In this document: positions 51,999 to 62,541 of the stretch, piece by piece
Layout: each line of letters begins with the position of its first letter
Numbering within the stretch: position 1 is the first letter of the stretch
Assembly: GCF_000620045.1 (NCBI RefSeq)
Contig: NZ_KK211059.1
Span: forward strand, 51,410 to 115,409
DNA from: Halomonas halodenitrificans DSM 735
GTDB taxonomy: Bacteria; Pseudomonadota; Gammaproteobacteria; Pseudomonadales; Halomonadaceae
Direction of reading: 5' to 3'
DNA: 64,000 nucleotides
The notes under the pieces: model-generated
Database searches by the model: none
What the model saw: the letters and a program-made list of their open reading frames with translations, nothing else
Told to the model about the DNA's origin: nothing
Made by a program: the position numbers and the translations under genes

Positions 51999-53834
51999 AT
52001 GGCCAGCAGAATCCGGGGCAGGGTGGCGCGGGGTGTCGGCATCTGGATGGCGTTCGTCTGTCTGGGGGTAGTCCATGTGCCTGCCGCCTTGGCGCAGGCG
52101 GTGACGGAGCCACCCGAGGTGCGAGTGATCATCGATGTCTCCGGCAGCATGCGCGTCAATGACCCGGAGCATCTCAGCGCCAGCGCCCTGGAGCTTCTGG
52201 TATCGCTGCTGCCGGAGGGAACCACCGCCGGCGTCTGGACCTTCGGCGAGACCGTGACCAACCTGCTGCCGCCCGCCGAGGTCAATGCCGACTGGCGCCG
52301 GCGGGTCGAGGCGCTGGGGCCGGCGCTTGAGGGGGGGCAACCCTATACCGACATCGAGGCCGCGGTGCGGCGTGCCGCACGGCCCGATGCCGATGGCTGG
52401 CGTCACCTGGTGTTGCTGACCGACGGGGTGATCGATCTGCCGCCATCCCGTGGGGCCAAGCCCCGAGTGGATGCGGCCTCGCGCCGGGAACTGCTCGACG
52501 AGCTGGCGCCGAGCCTGGCCAATGACGGAGTGGTCGTGCATGGCATTGCCTTCTCCGACCAGGCCGATATGACGCTGGTGGAATCACTCGCCCGCACCAC
52601 CGGCGGCCTGCCTGCCCTGGTGGCATCTCCCGAGAGTCTCCACGGAGCCTTTCTGGATATCGTCGAACGGATCTTCCCCGCCGACCGCATTCCCCTGGAA
52701 GCGGGGCGCTTTCACATCGAGCCTGGCATCGAATCCTTCTCGGCGTTGCTCTTTCATGACCCCGACGCCGAACCGCTGGTGCTGGTGGGGCCGGAAGGCA
52801 ACGAGTATCGCGCCACCACGCCCGTCCCGGGCGGACGCTGGCAGGTGGAGCCGCGTTTCGATCTGCTGCGAGTGCCCGAGCCGATGCCCGGGGAATGGCG
52901 TGTCGAAGGCGCCCTCGAACCGAAAAGCCGCATCGGGGTCGCCTCCGCCCTGACCCTGCGTGCCGGCGAACTGCCGGCCACCGCCTTCCTGGGTTTCCCG
53001 CTGCCGATAGAGGCGTGGCTTGCGCGTAATGGCGTGCCCTACACCGAGGAGCTCGAGGGGCTGACCCTGCGTGTCGATCTCGTCGATGCCGACGGTGAGG
53101 TGCTGGGAGCGACGCCGCTTGCCCGTGACGGGAAGCGCTTTCGCGGGGTACTGCCAGCCCCTTCACAGCCGGGTAGCGCCCGCCTGGTCATCGGTGCCGA
53201 AGCCGAAGGCTTTGTCCGCCAGCAGGTTCAGGCGATCAATCTGCTGGCGCCCCTGGTGGCCAGTCATGAACCGGATCGCCAGCGCGTGGTGTTGAGGGCC
53301 CGCCATCCCGAGCTGGACCATGACAACACACGCCCCTGGGCAGAGCTGGCCGGCGAGCGTCTCGCTGTCGAACCGCTGGATGGGCAGCGCTGGGCGTTCG
53401 CCTTGCCCCGGCTCGATGAAAGCGTCAGCCGTCCACTGCTGATGGGGGCCGAGATAGACCTGAATGACGAGACACGAGAACTGAGCCTGCCTCGCTTGAT
53501 GCTGTTTGCCGATTCCGCCACCGGCCTCGACCTGGCCGCGACAGAAGGCGAACTCTCCGCCGAGCGCTTCCATCAGGATCTCTCCGCCGGTCGTGGCGAG
53601 AAAGCGGCGCCCGATGGCAGCGTGGAGCGTTCCGTGGCCGCCCTCAACGAGTTTGTCGCGGCCGTTGTCGAGCGTTGGCGCACTGCCTGGTGGCCCCGGC
53701 TGCTGGCGGTGGCCGCCCGGCCGCTGGCCTGGGGCGTGGCCGGCGCCGGTGCGCTGCTGGTCGTGTGGTTTCTTGTATGGCGTGGTCGTCGCGAGCGGCG
53801 ACGTCATGCTCACCGGGAGGACCCGAATGTGTGA
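51999..53834 (+). CDS. VWA-domain protein, exported and membrane anchored
   Basis: The 611-residue protein has a signal peptide (residues 1-33) and a von Willebrand factor A domain with MIDAS metal motif DVSGSM (Asp46, Ser48, Ser50) and TDGVIDLP. Beta-rich domains follow, and a C-terminal helix (about residues 573-592) is followed by a basic tail. The main part therefore faces the periplasm. It overlaps the glutamine amidotransferase gene by 8 bases and follows a small membrane protein. The function is unknown; VWA domains usually bind protein partners. Confidence 0.88.
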   Translation: MASRIRGRVARGVGIWMAFVCLGVVHVPAALAQAVTEPPEVRVIIDVSGSMRVNDPEHLSASALELLVSLLPEGTTAGVWTFGETVTNLLPPAEVNADWRRRVEALGPALEGGQPYTDIEAAVRRAARPDADGWRHLVLLTDGVIDLPPSRGAKPRVDAASRRELLDELAPSLANDGVVVHGIAFSDQADMTLVESLARTTGGLPALVASPESLHGAFLDIVERIFPADRIPLEAGRFHIEPGIESFSALLFHDPDAEPLVLVGPEGNEYRATTPVPGGRWQVEPRFDLLRVPEPMPGEWRVEGALEPKSRIGVASALTLRAGELPATAFLGFPLPIEAWLARNGVPYTEELEGLTLRVDLVDADGEVLGATPLARDGKRFRGVLPAPSQPGSARLVIGAEAEGFVRQQVQAINLLAPLVASHEPDRQRVVLRARHPELDHDNTRPWAELAGERLAVEPLDGQRWAFALPRLDESVSRPLLMGAEIDLNDETRELSLPRLMLFADSATGLDLAATEGELSAERFHQDLSAGRGEKAAPDGSVERSVAALNEFVAAVVERWRTAWWPRLLAVAARPLAWGVAGAGALLVVWFLVWRGRRERRRHAHREDPNV

Positions 53835-54642
53835 GCTGTTGGGCATGAGTGCCAATGTGCCGACCGATATCTGTTTCAGCTTTACCGGCTTTCTGCATCG
53901 AGGGGGTGGCACCGGACCGCATCGCGACGGCTGGGGCATCGCCTTCTATGAGGAGGGCGGCTATCGCGACTTCCGCGACCCGCATCCGTCGGTACGCTCC
54001 CCCATTGCGCGCCTTATCTGTGACTATCCAATCAAGTCACATAGCGTGATCAGCCATATCCGACAGGCCAATGTCGGCCAGGTGCGGCTGGCCAATACCC
54101 ATCCCTTCGTCCGCGAGATGTGGGGCCAGCCGTGGTGCTATGCCCATAATGGCCAGCTCGAGGGGTGGCAGTCCCTGCCCCTGACGTTCTATCGTCCGGT
54201 GGGGGATACCGACAGCGAGCATGCCTTCTGCTGGCTGCTCGGCGAGCTGCGTCGTGGCTTTCCGCAGCGCCCGGAGAGTGCGGAGCAGCGCCAGGGGTTG
54301 TGGCAACTGCTTCACGCGCTTTGCGAGCGGCTTCGGGGGCTGGGGGTGTTCAATCTGCTGCTCGCCGATGGTGACTACCTCTATGCCTACTGTTCCACCA
54401 AGCTGGCGCATATCACCCGCCGTGCCCCCTTCGGCAAGGCCAGCCTGTCGGACGCCGAGCTGACGGTGAACTTCGCCGAACACACCACTCGCCGCGACAT
54501 TGTCTCGGTGATTGCCACCGAGCCCCTCACCGACAACGAGGATTGGGAGCGCATGGCACCCGGTGAGCTTCTGGTGTGGCGAGACGGCCAGATCGAGGCG
54601 CGTTTCGGCCATGACGAGGCCTCCTCGAGCCTTCCTGCCTAA
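53827..54642 (+). CDS. yafJ: Class II glutamine amidotransferase (YafJ-like)
   Basis: The 271-residue protein has the Ntn-hydrolase start MCELLGMSANVPTD with catalytic Cys2 after Met removal, GPHRDGWGIAFYEE, HIRQANVG and THPFVREMWGQPWCYAHNGQL, all typical of YafJ. No synthase domain is attached, so ammonia from glutamine, or amide hydrolysis, serves an unknown partner. The start at 53827 is fixed by the Cys2 requirement and overlaps the VWA gene by eight bases. The overlap suggests linked expression with the VWA gene. Confidence 0.92.
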   Translation: MCELLGMSANVPTDICFSFTGFLHRGGGTGPHRDGWGIAFYEEGGYRDFRDPHPSVRSPIARLICDYPIKSHSVISHIRQANVGQVRLANTHPFVREMWGQPWCYAHNGQLEGWQSLPLTFYRPVGDTDSEHAFCWLLGELRRGFPQRPESAEQRQGLWQLLHALCERLRGLGVFNLLLADGDYLYAYCSTKLAHITRRAPFGKASLSDAELTVNFAEHTTRRDIVSVIATEPLTDNEDWERMAPGELLVWRDGQIEARFGHDEASSSLPA

Positions 54643-54759
54643 ACAGGCAAACGACAGTTTTAATCGCTTGTTTTACAGCATGGAGGGCACGGTAGTAAGG
54701 TTGGCTTCGGGAAAACAACAAGCGTCGATGCCACATCGGCGATATTGCGGAGACACGCC

Positions 54760-56415
<1,656 letters not shown>

Positions 56416-56528
56416 CCCCAAGTTTCCATGACCATGATTGGCCGCGGCCATGGCCGCGGCGTTACAATCAATCGCCCGCGCCGGAGCCTCCGTCGCGGGC
56501 GTTGTTGTCAGCCCTGACCGGAGTTGCC

Positions 56529-59500
56529 GTGTCCGACGAGACCCCCGCCGCCATGTCCCCAGAACTGTCCGATGCCGATCGTCTGCGCCAGCTGCGCCGA
56601 GGGCTGGAGAGCGTGCTGCTGCGTGATCGCCCCGGCCTGGAGAAACGCCTCAAGGGGTTGTCGCGTCGCGTGAAGGAGGGCAAGCCGGCCGATCGTGGTC
56701 TGGCCGAGGTGGAGACGGTCATGGCACGCTCCCGTGGCCTGGTGGAGCGGCGTACGGCACGACCGGTGGCGCTGAACTACCCGCCTGAACTGCCGGTGGT
56801 GGAGCGTCGCGAGGATATTCTGGAGGCCCTGCGCGACCATCAGGTCGTGGTGGTGGCCGGCGAGACCGGCTCCGGCAAGACCACCCAGCTGCCCAAGCTC
56901 TGCCTGGAACTGGGCCTGGGACGACGCGGGCTGATCGGCCATACCCAGCCGCGGCGCCTGGCCGCCCGCTCGGTGGCCACCCGCCTGGCCGAGGAGCTCG
57001 AGACACCGCTGGGCGAGCAGGTGGGCTATCAGGTGCGTTTCACCGACCAGAGCGGCGATGACACCCTGGTCAAGCTGATGACCGACGGCATCCTGCTGGC
57101 CGAGACGCGTCACGACCCCGATCTGCGCCGCTACGAGGCGATCATCATCGACGAGGCCCACGAGCGCAGCCTCAATATCGATTTCCTGCTCGGCTATCTG
57201 CGCCGCCTGCTACCGCGTCGCCCCGACCTCAAGGTGATCATCACCTCGGCGACCATCGACGTGGAGCGCTTCGCCGCACACTTCGCGTTGCCCGAGGAAG
57301 GGGCAGAACCGACGCCAGCGCCGGTGGTCGAGGTGTCGGGGCGCACCTATCCGGTCGAGGTGCATTACCGTCCGTTGGCGCGCGAGGCCGATGACGAGGA
57401 GGATCGCACCCTCCAGGAGGGCATCCTCCACGCCGTGGAGGAGATCGAGCGGATCGAGCGCGAGAAGGGCTGGCGCCATGGCCCCCGGGATGTGCTGGTC
57501 TTTCTGCCCGGTGAGCGGGAAATTCGCGAGACCGCCGATACCCTGCGGCGTGCCGAGTTGCGTGGCACCGAGATCCTGCCGCTCTATGCGCGGCTCTCCA
57601 ATGCCGAGCAGAACCGTGTCTTCGCCCCCCATGCGGGGCGGCGTATCGTGCTCTCCACCAACGTCGCCGAGACCTCGCTGACCGTGCCGGGCATCCGCTA
57701 CGTGATCGACCCCGGCCTGGTGCGCATCAGCCGCTACAGCTACCGCTCCAAGATCCAGCGCCTGCCGGTGGAGCCGGTCAGTCAGGCCAGTGCCAATCAG
57801 CGCAAGGGGCGCTGTGGGCGTATCGCCGAAGGAGTGTGCATTCGCCTGTATGACGAGGAGGATTTCCTCGCCCGCCCCGAATTTACCGACCCCGAGATTC
57901 GTCGTACCAACCTGGCCTCGGTGATCCTCTCGATGCTGTCGCTCAAGCTGGGCAGCATCGAGGCATTTCCCTTCGTCGATCCGCCCGATGCACGCTTCAT
58001 CACCGACGGCTTCAAGCTGCTGTTCGAGCTGGGGGCGGTCGACCAGGCGCAGCGTCTGACCCCCATCGGTCGCAAGCTGGCCCGGCTGCCCATCGACCCG
58101 CGCCTGGCGCGCATGGTGCTGGCCGGCGCCGAACAGGGCGGGCTGCGTGATGTGCTGATCGTGGTGTCGGGGCTGGCGGTGCAGGACCCCCGTGATCGCC
58201 CGGCGGATAAGCGCCAGGCCGCCGACCAGGCCCATCGGCGCTGGCAGGATCCCGAGTCCGATTTCATGGCGTTGCTCAATCTCTGGCACGGCTTCGAGGC
58301 TGCCCGAGAGGAGCTCACCGGAAACCGCCTCCGGCGCTGGTGCAAGGAGCGCTATATCAACTATCTGCGCATGCGCGAGTGGCACGATACCTTCCGCCAG
58401 CTTCGCCAGCTGCTGCGCGACATGCAGATCGAAGTGCCGCCGCCGGCGCCTCTCCCGGTTTCCGAAGATGGCGAGCCCACGGAAGCCGCCCGCGAGGCGC
58501 AGCGACGCAACAGCCTGGCGCTGCATCGCGCGCTGTTGCCGGGGCTGCTCTCTCATCTGGGGCTTCTCACCGAGAATCGCGACTATCTGGGGGCGCGCAA
58601 TCGCAAGTTCGTCATCCATCCCGGCTCGGGACTGGCCAAGAAGTCCCCCAAGTGGCTGATGGCCTTCGAGTTGGTGGAGACCACGCGGCTCTTTGCCCGC
58701 ACCGTGGCCAGGATCGACCCCCGCTGGATCGAACCGGCGGCCGGCCACCTGGTCAAGCGCAGCTACGCCGAGCCTCACTGGGAAATGAAGCGGGCCCAGG
58801 TCGTGGCCAGCGAGCAGGTGACACTGTTCGGCCTGCCCATCGTGAGTGGTCGGCGGGTGCACTATGGACCCATCGCACCGGCCGAGGCCCGGGAGCTGTT
58901 TATTCGCCGCGCCCTGGTGGAAGGCGAGTTTCGGACTCGCGGGGAATTCTTCGCCCACAACAGGGCGCTGGTCGAGGAGGTCGAGGATCTCGAGGATCGT
59001 GCCCGCAAGCGGGACATCCTGATCGACGAGGAGAGCCTGTTTGCCTTCTACGACGAGCGTATCCCCGCGGAGATCAACAACGGCAAGGGGTTCGAGGCCT
59101 GGCGCAGTCAGGCCGAGCGGGACAACCCCGCCATTCTCAAGTTCGACCGCCATGCCCTGTTGGCGCGGGAGGCCAGCGAGGTCACCGCGAGTGACTACCC
59201 GGATGCGCTCACCCTCAAGGGGGTGCGCTACCCGCTCGACTACCATTTCGCGCCCGGGGCCGTGGACGATGGGGTGACCCTTACCGTGCCGGCGGCGATG
59301 CTGCCCCAGCTGCCGCTGGCACGCCTCGAGTGGCTGGTGCCGGGGCTGCTGCGCGAGAAGTGTATCGCGCTGATGAAGTCCCTTCCCAAGTCGATTCGTC
59401 GCCAGGTCGTGCCGATTCCCGACTGGGTCGATGCCGCCCTGGACACCATGGTCCCCGAGAACGTGCCGCTCACCGAGGCGCTGGGCGAATTCCTGCGGCG

Positions 59501-60554
59501 CAGGACCGGTGTGCGGGTGCAGCCCGATGACTGGCGACAGGATCAGCTCGAGCCGCACCTGGTGATGAATCTACGGGTGGTGGATCATGGGGGGGAGCTC
59601 CTGGGCCAGGGCCGCGATGCTCGGGAGCTCGAGCGCCGCTTCGAGGCCGCCGCAGGCGAGGGGGCTCGGGCACTGGCCCGTCAGGCCAGCGCCGCCGACG
59701 ACATCGAGGGCCTGCCCGAGGCAGGGTTGCCGGAGTCCCGGGCCACCACCCAGGCCGGTATTCGCGTCGAGGCCTTCCCGGCCCTGGTGCCCACGGAGAA
59801 GGCCTTTCGGGTGGAGTTGTTCGACCATCCCGACAAGGCACGCCTGGCCCACCGCGATGGCCTCGTGGCCCTGGCCATGCGGGAGCTGCCCCAGGTCGTT
59901 CGCGAGATCGAGCGGCTCAAGGGGGTGGAAACCTGTGGGCTGCTGTTCGCCAAGGTGGGCAGCCGACGCCAGCTCGCCGATGATCTGGTGCGGGCGGTGT
60001 TCGCCGGCATCCTGGCGGTGGAGCCGCTGCCGCGCTCCCGGGATGAGTTCGCGGTGCGGTTGACGCAGTGCCGCGAGGCGCTGCTGCCTGAAGCGAAGCG
60101 ACGCCTGGCCCTGGTGGAAGGCGCCCTGAAGGGGCACCTGACCGTGACCAAGGCGCTGAAAGGGAGCCTGAACCTGGCCCTGGCACTGGTCTACTCTGAT
60201 CTCAAGGCGCAGATGGCCCGTCTCGTGTACCCCGGCTTCATCAGTGAAGCAGGGGAATGGCTGGAGGCGTATCCTCGCTATATGGAAGCGGCCTCGGTGC
60301 GTCTGGAGAAGGCCGCCAGGGAGCGCAATCGTGACCAGATGCAGATGCAGCAGGTCCAGGAATTCGAGGCACGGCTTGCGGCGCGACTCGACAGCGAGCG
60401 TCGCGGTGGCGTGGTGCCCGCCGAACTCGAGGAGTTTCGCTGGTGGATCGAGGAGCTACGTGTCTCGCTCTTCGCCCAGCAGTTGGGTACCGCCTTTCCC
60501 GTGTCTGCCAAGCGGCTCGAGAAACGCTGGGCCGAGATTACCGGGCGTGGTTGA
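56529..60554 (+). CDS. hrpA: ATP-dependent RNA helicase HrpA
   Basis: The 1341-residue DEAH-box helicase has Walker A GETGSGKTTQLPK near residue 112, IIDEAHERSLNIDF near 207, TSATID, and VLSTNVAETSLTVPG with QRKGRCGR for motifs V and VI. The long C-terminal half (OB fold and DUF3418) is typical of HrpA. In E. coli HrpA acts in mRNA processing and rescue of collided ribosomes. The start is GTG at 56529 with CGGAG upstream; the frame is open to 56502, so the exact start is uncertain. Confidence 0.95.
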   Translation: MSDETPAAMSPELSDADRLRQLRRGLESVLLRDRPGLEKRLKGLSRRVKEGKPADRGLAEVETVMARSRGLVERRTARPVALNYPPELPVVERREDILEALRDHQVVVVAGETGSGKTTQLPKLCLELGLGRRGLIGHTQPRRLAARSVATRLAEELETPLGEQVGYQVRFTDQSGDDTLVKLMTDGILLAETRHDPDLRRYEAIIIDEAHERSLNIDFLLGYLRRLLPRRPDLKVIITSATIDVERFAAHFALPEEGAEPTPAPVVEVSGRTYPVEVHYRPLAREADDEEDRTLQEGILHAVEEIERIEREKGWRHGPRDVLVFLPGEREIRETADTLRRAELRGTEILPLYARLSNAEQNRVFAPHAGRRIVLSTNVAETSLTVPGIRYVIDPGLVRISRYSYRSKIQRLPVEPVSQASANQRKGRCGRIAEGVCIRLYDEEDFLARPEFTDPEIRRTNLASVILSMLSLKLGSIEAFPFVDPPDARFITDGFKLLFELGAVDQAQRLTPIGRKLARLPIDPRLARMVLAGAEQGGLRDVLIVVSGLAVQDPRDRPADKRQAADQAHRRWQDPESDFMALLNLWHGFEAAREELTGNRLRRWCKERYINYLRMREWHDTFRQLRQLLRDMQIEVPPPAPLPVSEDGEPTEAAREAQRRNSLALHRALLPGLLSHLGLLTENRDYLGARNRKFVIHPGSGLAKKSPKWLMAFELVETTRLFARTVARIDPRWIEPAAGHLVKRSYAEPHWEMKRAQVVASEQVTLFGLPIVSGRRVHYGPIAPAEARELFIRRALVEGEFRTRGEFFAHNRALVEEVEDLEDRARKRDILIDEESLFAFYDERIPAEINNGKGFEAWRSQAERDNPAILKFDRHALLAREASEVTASDYPDALTLKGVRYPLDYHFAPGAVDDGVTLTVPAAMLPQLPLARLEWLVPGLLREKCIALMKSLPKSIRRQVVPIPDWVDAALDTMVPENVPLTEALGEFLRRRTGVRVQPDDWRQDQLEPHLVMNLRVVDHGGELLGQGRDARELERRFEAAAGEGARALARQASAADDIEGLPEAGLPESRATTQAGIRVEAFPALVPTEKAFRVELFDHPDKARLAHRDGLVALAMRELPQVVREIERLKGVETCGLLFAKVGSRRQLADDLVRAVFAGILAVEPLPRSRDEFAVRLTQCREALLPEAKRRLALVEGALKGHLTVTKALKGSLNLALALVYSDLKAQMARLVYPGFISEAGEWLEAYPRYMEAASVRLEKAARERNRDQMQMQQVQEFEARLAARLDSERRGGVVPAELEEFRWWIEELRVSLFAQQLGTAFPVSAKRLEKRWAEITGRG

Positions 60555-60568
60555 GCGCGCGGGAGCCA

Positions 60569-60588
60569 GGGGTCGCCGTGACGACCCC
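60569..60588 (+). terminator. Short stem-loop after hrpA
   Basis: GGGGTCG-CCGTGA-CGACCCC forms a 7-bp stem 15 bases after the hrpA stop. There is no T-run, so it is weak. Confidence 0.3.
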
Positions 60589-60617
60589 GGCGGCGATGCC
60601 GTCACAAGGAGAATGTC

Positions 60618-61730
60618 ATGAAGCAAGCGGTGATTACTGGTACGGGGCTCTTCACTCCGCAGGACAGCATCGATAACGATGCCCTGGTGGCGTCGTTCAA
60701 TACCTGGGTAGACGCCGAGAATGCGCGTCGTGAAGAGGCGGGCAACGCAGAGCGCCTGGTGTATTCCAGCAGTGAGTTCATCGTCAAGGCGTCGGGTATC
60801 CACAGTCGCCATGTGCTGGACGCCGAGGGCATCCTCGACCCCGAACGCATGCGTCCACGCCTGCGCGAGCGCAGCAATGATGAGCCCTCGATTCAGTGCG
60901 AGATGGGTGTCACTGCCGCCCGCGAGGCGCTGGAGCGTGCGAGCGTGTCGGCCGAGGATATCGATCTGGTCATCGTCGGCTGCTCCAACCTGGAGCGCCC
61001 TTATCCGGCGTTGGCGGTGGAGCTGCAGGCCGAGCTGGGGTCCGGCGGCCATGCCTTTGACATGAACGTGGCCTGTTCCTCGGCCACCTTTGCCATCGAG
61101 ACGGCGGCCAACGCCATCCGTGCCGGAAGCGCCAGTCGAGCCCTGGTGGTCAACCCTGAAATATGTTCGGCGCATCTTAATTTTCGTGATCGCGACAGCC
61201 ACTTCATCTTCGGTGATGCCTGCACCGCCCTGGTGCTGGAGCGCGATGACCTGGCAACCAGCGATGATCGCTTCGAGATCCTCGGCACCCGCCTGGTGAC
61301 GCGCTTCTCCAATGCGATTCGCAATAATGCCGGCTTCCTGAATCGGGTGACCGATGCGGATCCGCTGGCCGTCGACAAGCTGTTCGTGCAGGAGGGGCGG
61401 CGGGTCTTCAAGGAGGTGTGCCCCATGGTGGCGGCGCTGATTCGCGACCACCTGCATGACCTGGGGCTGGAGAGCGAGGATGTGACGCGGCTGTGGTTAC
61501 ACCAGGCCAACCGTCACATGAACGACCTGGTCGCCCGTCGCGTGCTGGGGCGTGATCCCGACGAGCACGAGGCACCGATAATTCTCGACCGCTATGCCAA
61601 CACGAGCTCGGCGGGGTCGATCATCGCCTTTCATCTGCATCGTGATGATCTGGACGCCGGCGATAGCGGCGTGATCTGTTCCTTCGGTGCCGGCTACAGC
61701 GCGGGAAGCGTGATCGTGCGTCGCGTCTGA
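60618..61730 (+). CDS. FabH-like beta-ketoacyl-ACP synthase III
   Basis: The 370-residue protein has the KAS III triad: Cys153 (MNVACSSATF), His295 (LWLHQANRHMN) and Asn328 (YANTSSAGSI). It is longer than E. coli FabH (317), and an insert around residues 25-75 (NTWVDAENARREEAGNAERLV) marks the FabH2-like group represented by P. aeruginosa PA3286, which diverts medium-chain acyl-CoA into fatty-acid synthesis. That substrate assignment is by resemblance. AAGGAGA precedes the start. The mlaA gene follows after 25 bases. Confidence 0.9.
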   Translation: MKQAVITGTGLFTPQDSIDNDALVASFNTWVDAENARREEAGNAERLVYSSSEFIVKASGIHSRHVLDAEGILDPERMRPRLRERSNDEPSIQCEMGVTAAREALERASVSAEDIDLVIVGCSNLERPYPALAVELQAELGSGGHAFDMNVACSSATFAIETAANAIRAGSASRALVVNPEICSAHLNFRDRDSHFIFGDACTALVLERDDLATSDDRFEILGTRLVTRFSNAIRNNAGFLNRVTDADPLAVDKLFVQEGRRVFKEVCPMVAALIRDHLHDLGLESEDVTRLWLHQANRHMNDLVARRVLGRDPDEHEAPIILDRYANTSSAGSIIAFHLHRDDLDAGDSGVICSFGAGYSAGSVIVRRV

Positions 61731-61755
61731 CACGAATAATTTCAGGGAGATGATG

Positions 61756-62532
61756 ATGAGCAATGCCAAGGGGCAGGGTAAGCGAGTGCTGCGTGGGGCG
61801 ATGGCGCTGACGGCGGCCGCGCTGCTGGCGGGGTGCGCCAGCAGTGGGGCGACTCAGGAGCGTCACCCGGACGACCCCTGGGAGGGGTTCAACCGCAAGA
61901 TGTTTGCCTTCAATGACGTCCTGGATCGTTATGCCCTGAAGCCGGTAGCGAGGGGGTATCGCTTTATTACCCCCGACCCGGTGGAGACCGGCGTAGGGAA
62001 CTTCTTTTCCAACCTGGGCGAGCCGCGTACCGTTCTCAACAGCCTGCTCCAGGGCAAGCCACGCAACGCCAGCGTCGCCACGGCTCGCTTCCTGATCAAC
62101 ACCACGGTGGGGGTGGCCGGCCTGTGGGACGTTGCCAGCCGCATGGAGGTTACCGGCCAGGAAGAAGACTTCGGCCAGACCCTCGGCGTTTGGGGATGGG
62201 ATGAGTCGCGTTACCTGGTATTGCCGCTGTTCGGCCCGAGCACCGTCCGTGATACCGGTGGGCTGCCCGCGGACATGTACGCCTACCCGACGGCCTACAT
62301 CGAGGATGACAAGACGCGTCTGGGGCTGACGGCGCTGCGTTTCGTCGACAAGCGAGCGGGGCTGCTGGACCAGGAGGCACTGATCCAGGGGGATCGCTAC
62401 AGCTTCGTGCGTGACGCCTGGTTGCAGCAGCGACGCTTCGAGGTCAGCGATGGTGAGCTGGGAGATGACCCCTTCGCCAGTGATGATTTCGACTTCGACG
62501 ATGGCGATTTCGACGACGCTTTTGCCGACTGA
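61756..62532 (+). CDS. mlaA: MlaA (VacJ) outer-membrane lipoprotein
   Basis: The 258-residue lipoprotein has a lipobox LLAGCASSG. The conserved DPWEGFNRKMFAFNDVLDRYALKPVARGY, NFFSNLGEPRTVLNSLLQGK and GVAGLWDVASRM identify MlaA. It removes phospholipids from the outer leaflet in the Mla pathway. Three consecutive ATG codons (61750, 61753, 61756) follow AGGGAG; the third gives the best spacing. An acidic C-terminal tail (DDFDFDDGDFDDAF) is unusual. The other mla genes are not in the window. Confidence 0.93.
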   Translation: MSNAKGQGKRVLRGAMALTAAALLAGCASSGATQERHPDDPWEGFNRKMFAFNDVLDRYALKPVARGYRFITPDPVETGVGNFFSNLGEPRTVLNSLLQGKPRNASVATARFLINTTVGVAGLWDVASRMEVTGQEEDFGQTLGVWGWDESRYLVLPLFGPSTVRDTGGLPADMYAYPTAYIEDDKTRLGLTALRFVDKRAGLLDQEALIQGDRYSFVRDAWLQQRRFEVSDGELGDDPFASDDFDFDDGDFDDAFAD

Positions 62533-62541
62533 GGCCTGACC

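Noticed and set aside
56441-56458. Palindrome CCGCGGCCATGGCCGCGG after fadD, considered as a terminator
   Set aside because: It is self-complementary with no loop and no T-run; more likely a GC palindrome by chance or a protein site.
57210-59558. A 782-codon open frame on the minus strand
   Set aside because: It is antisense to hrpA, which has clear helicase motifs throughout. The frame shows no domain and has the composition of a codon-bias shadow.
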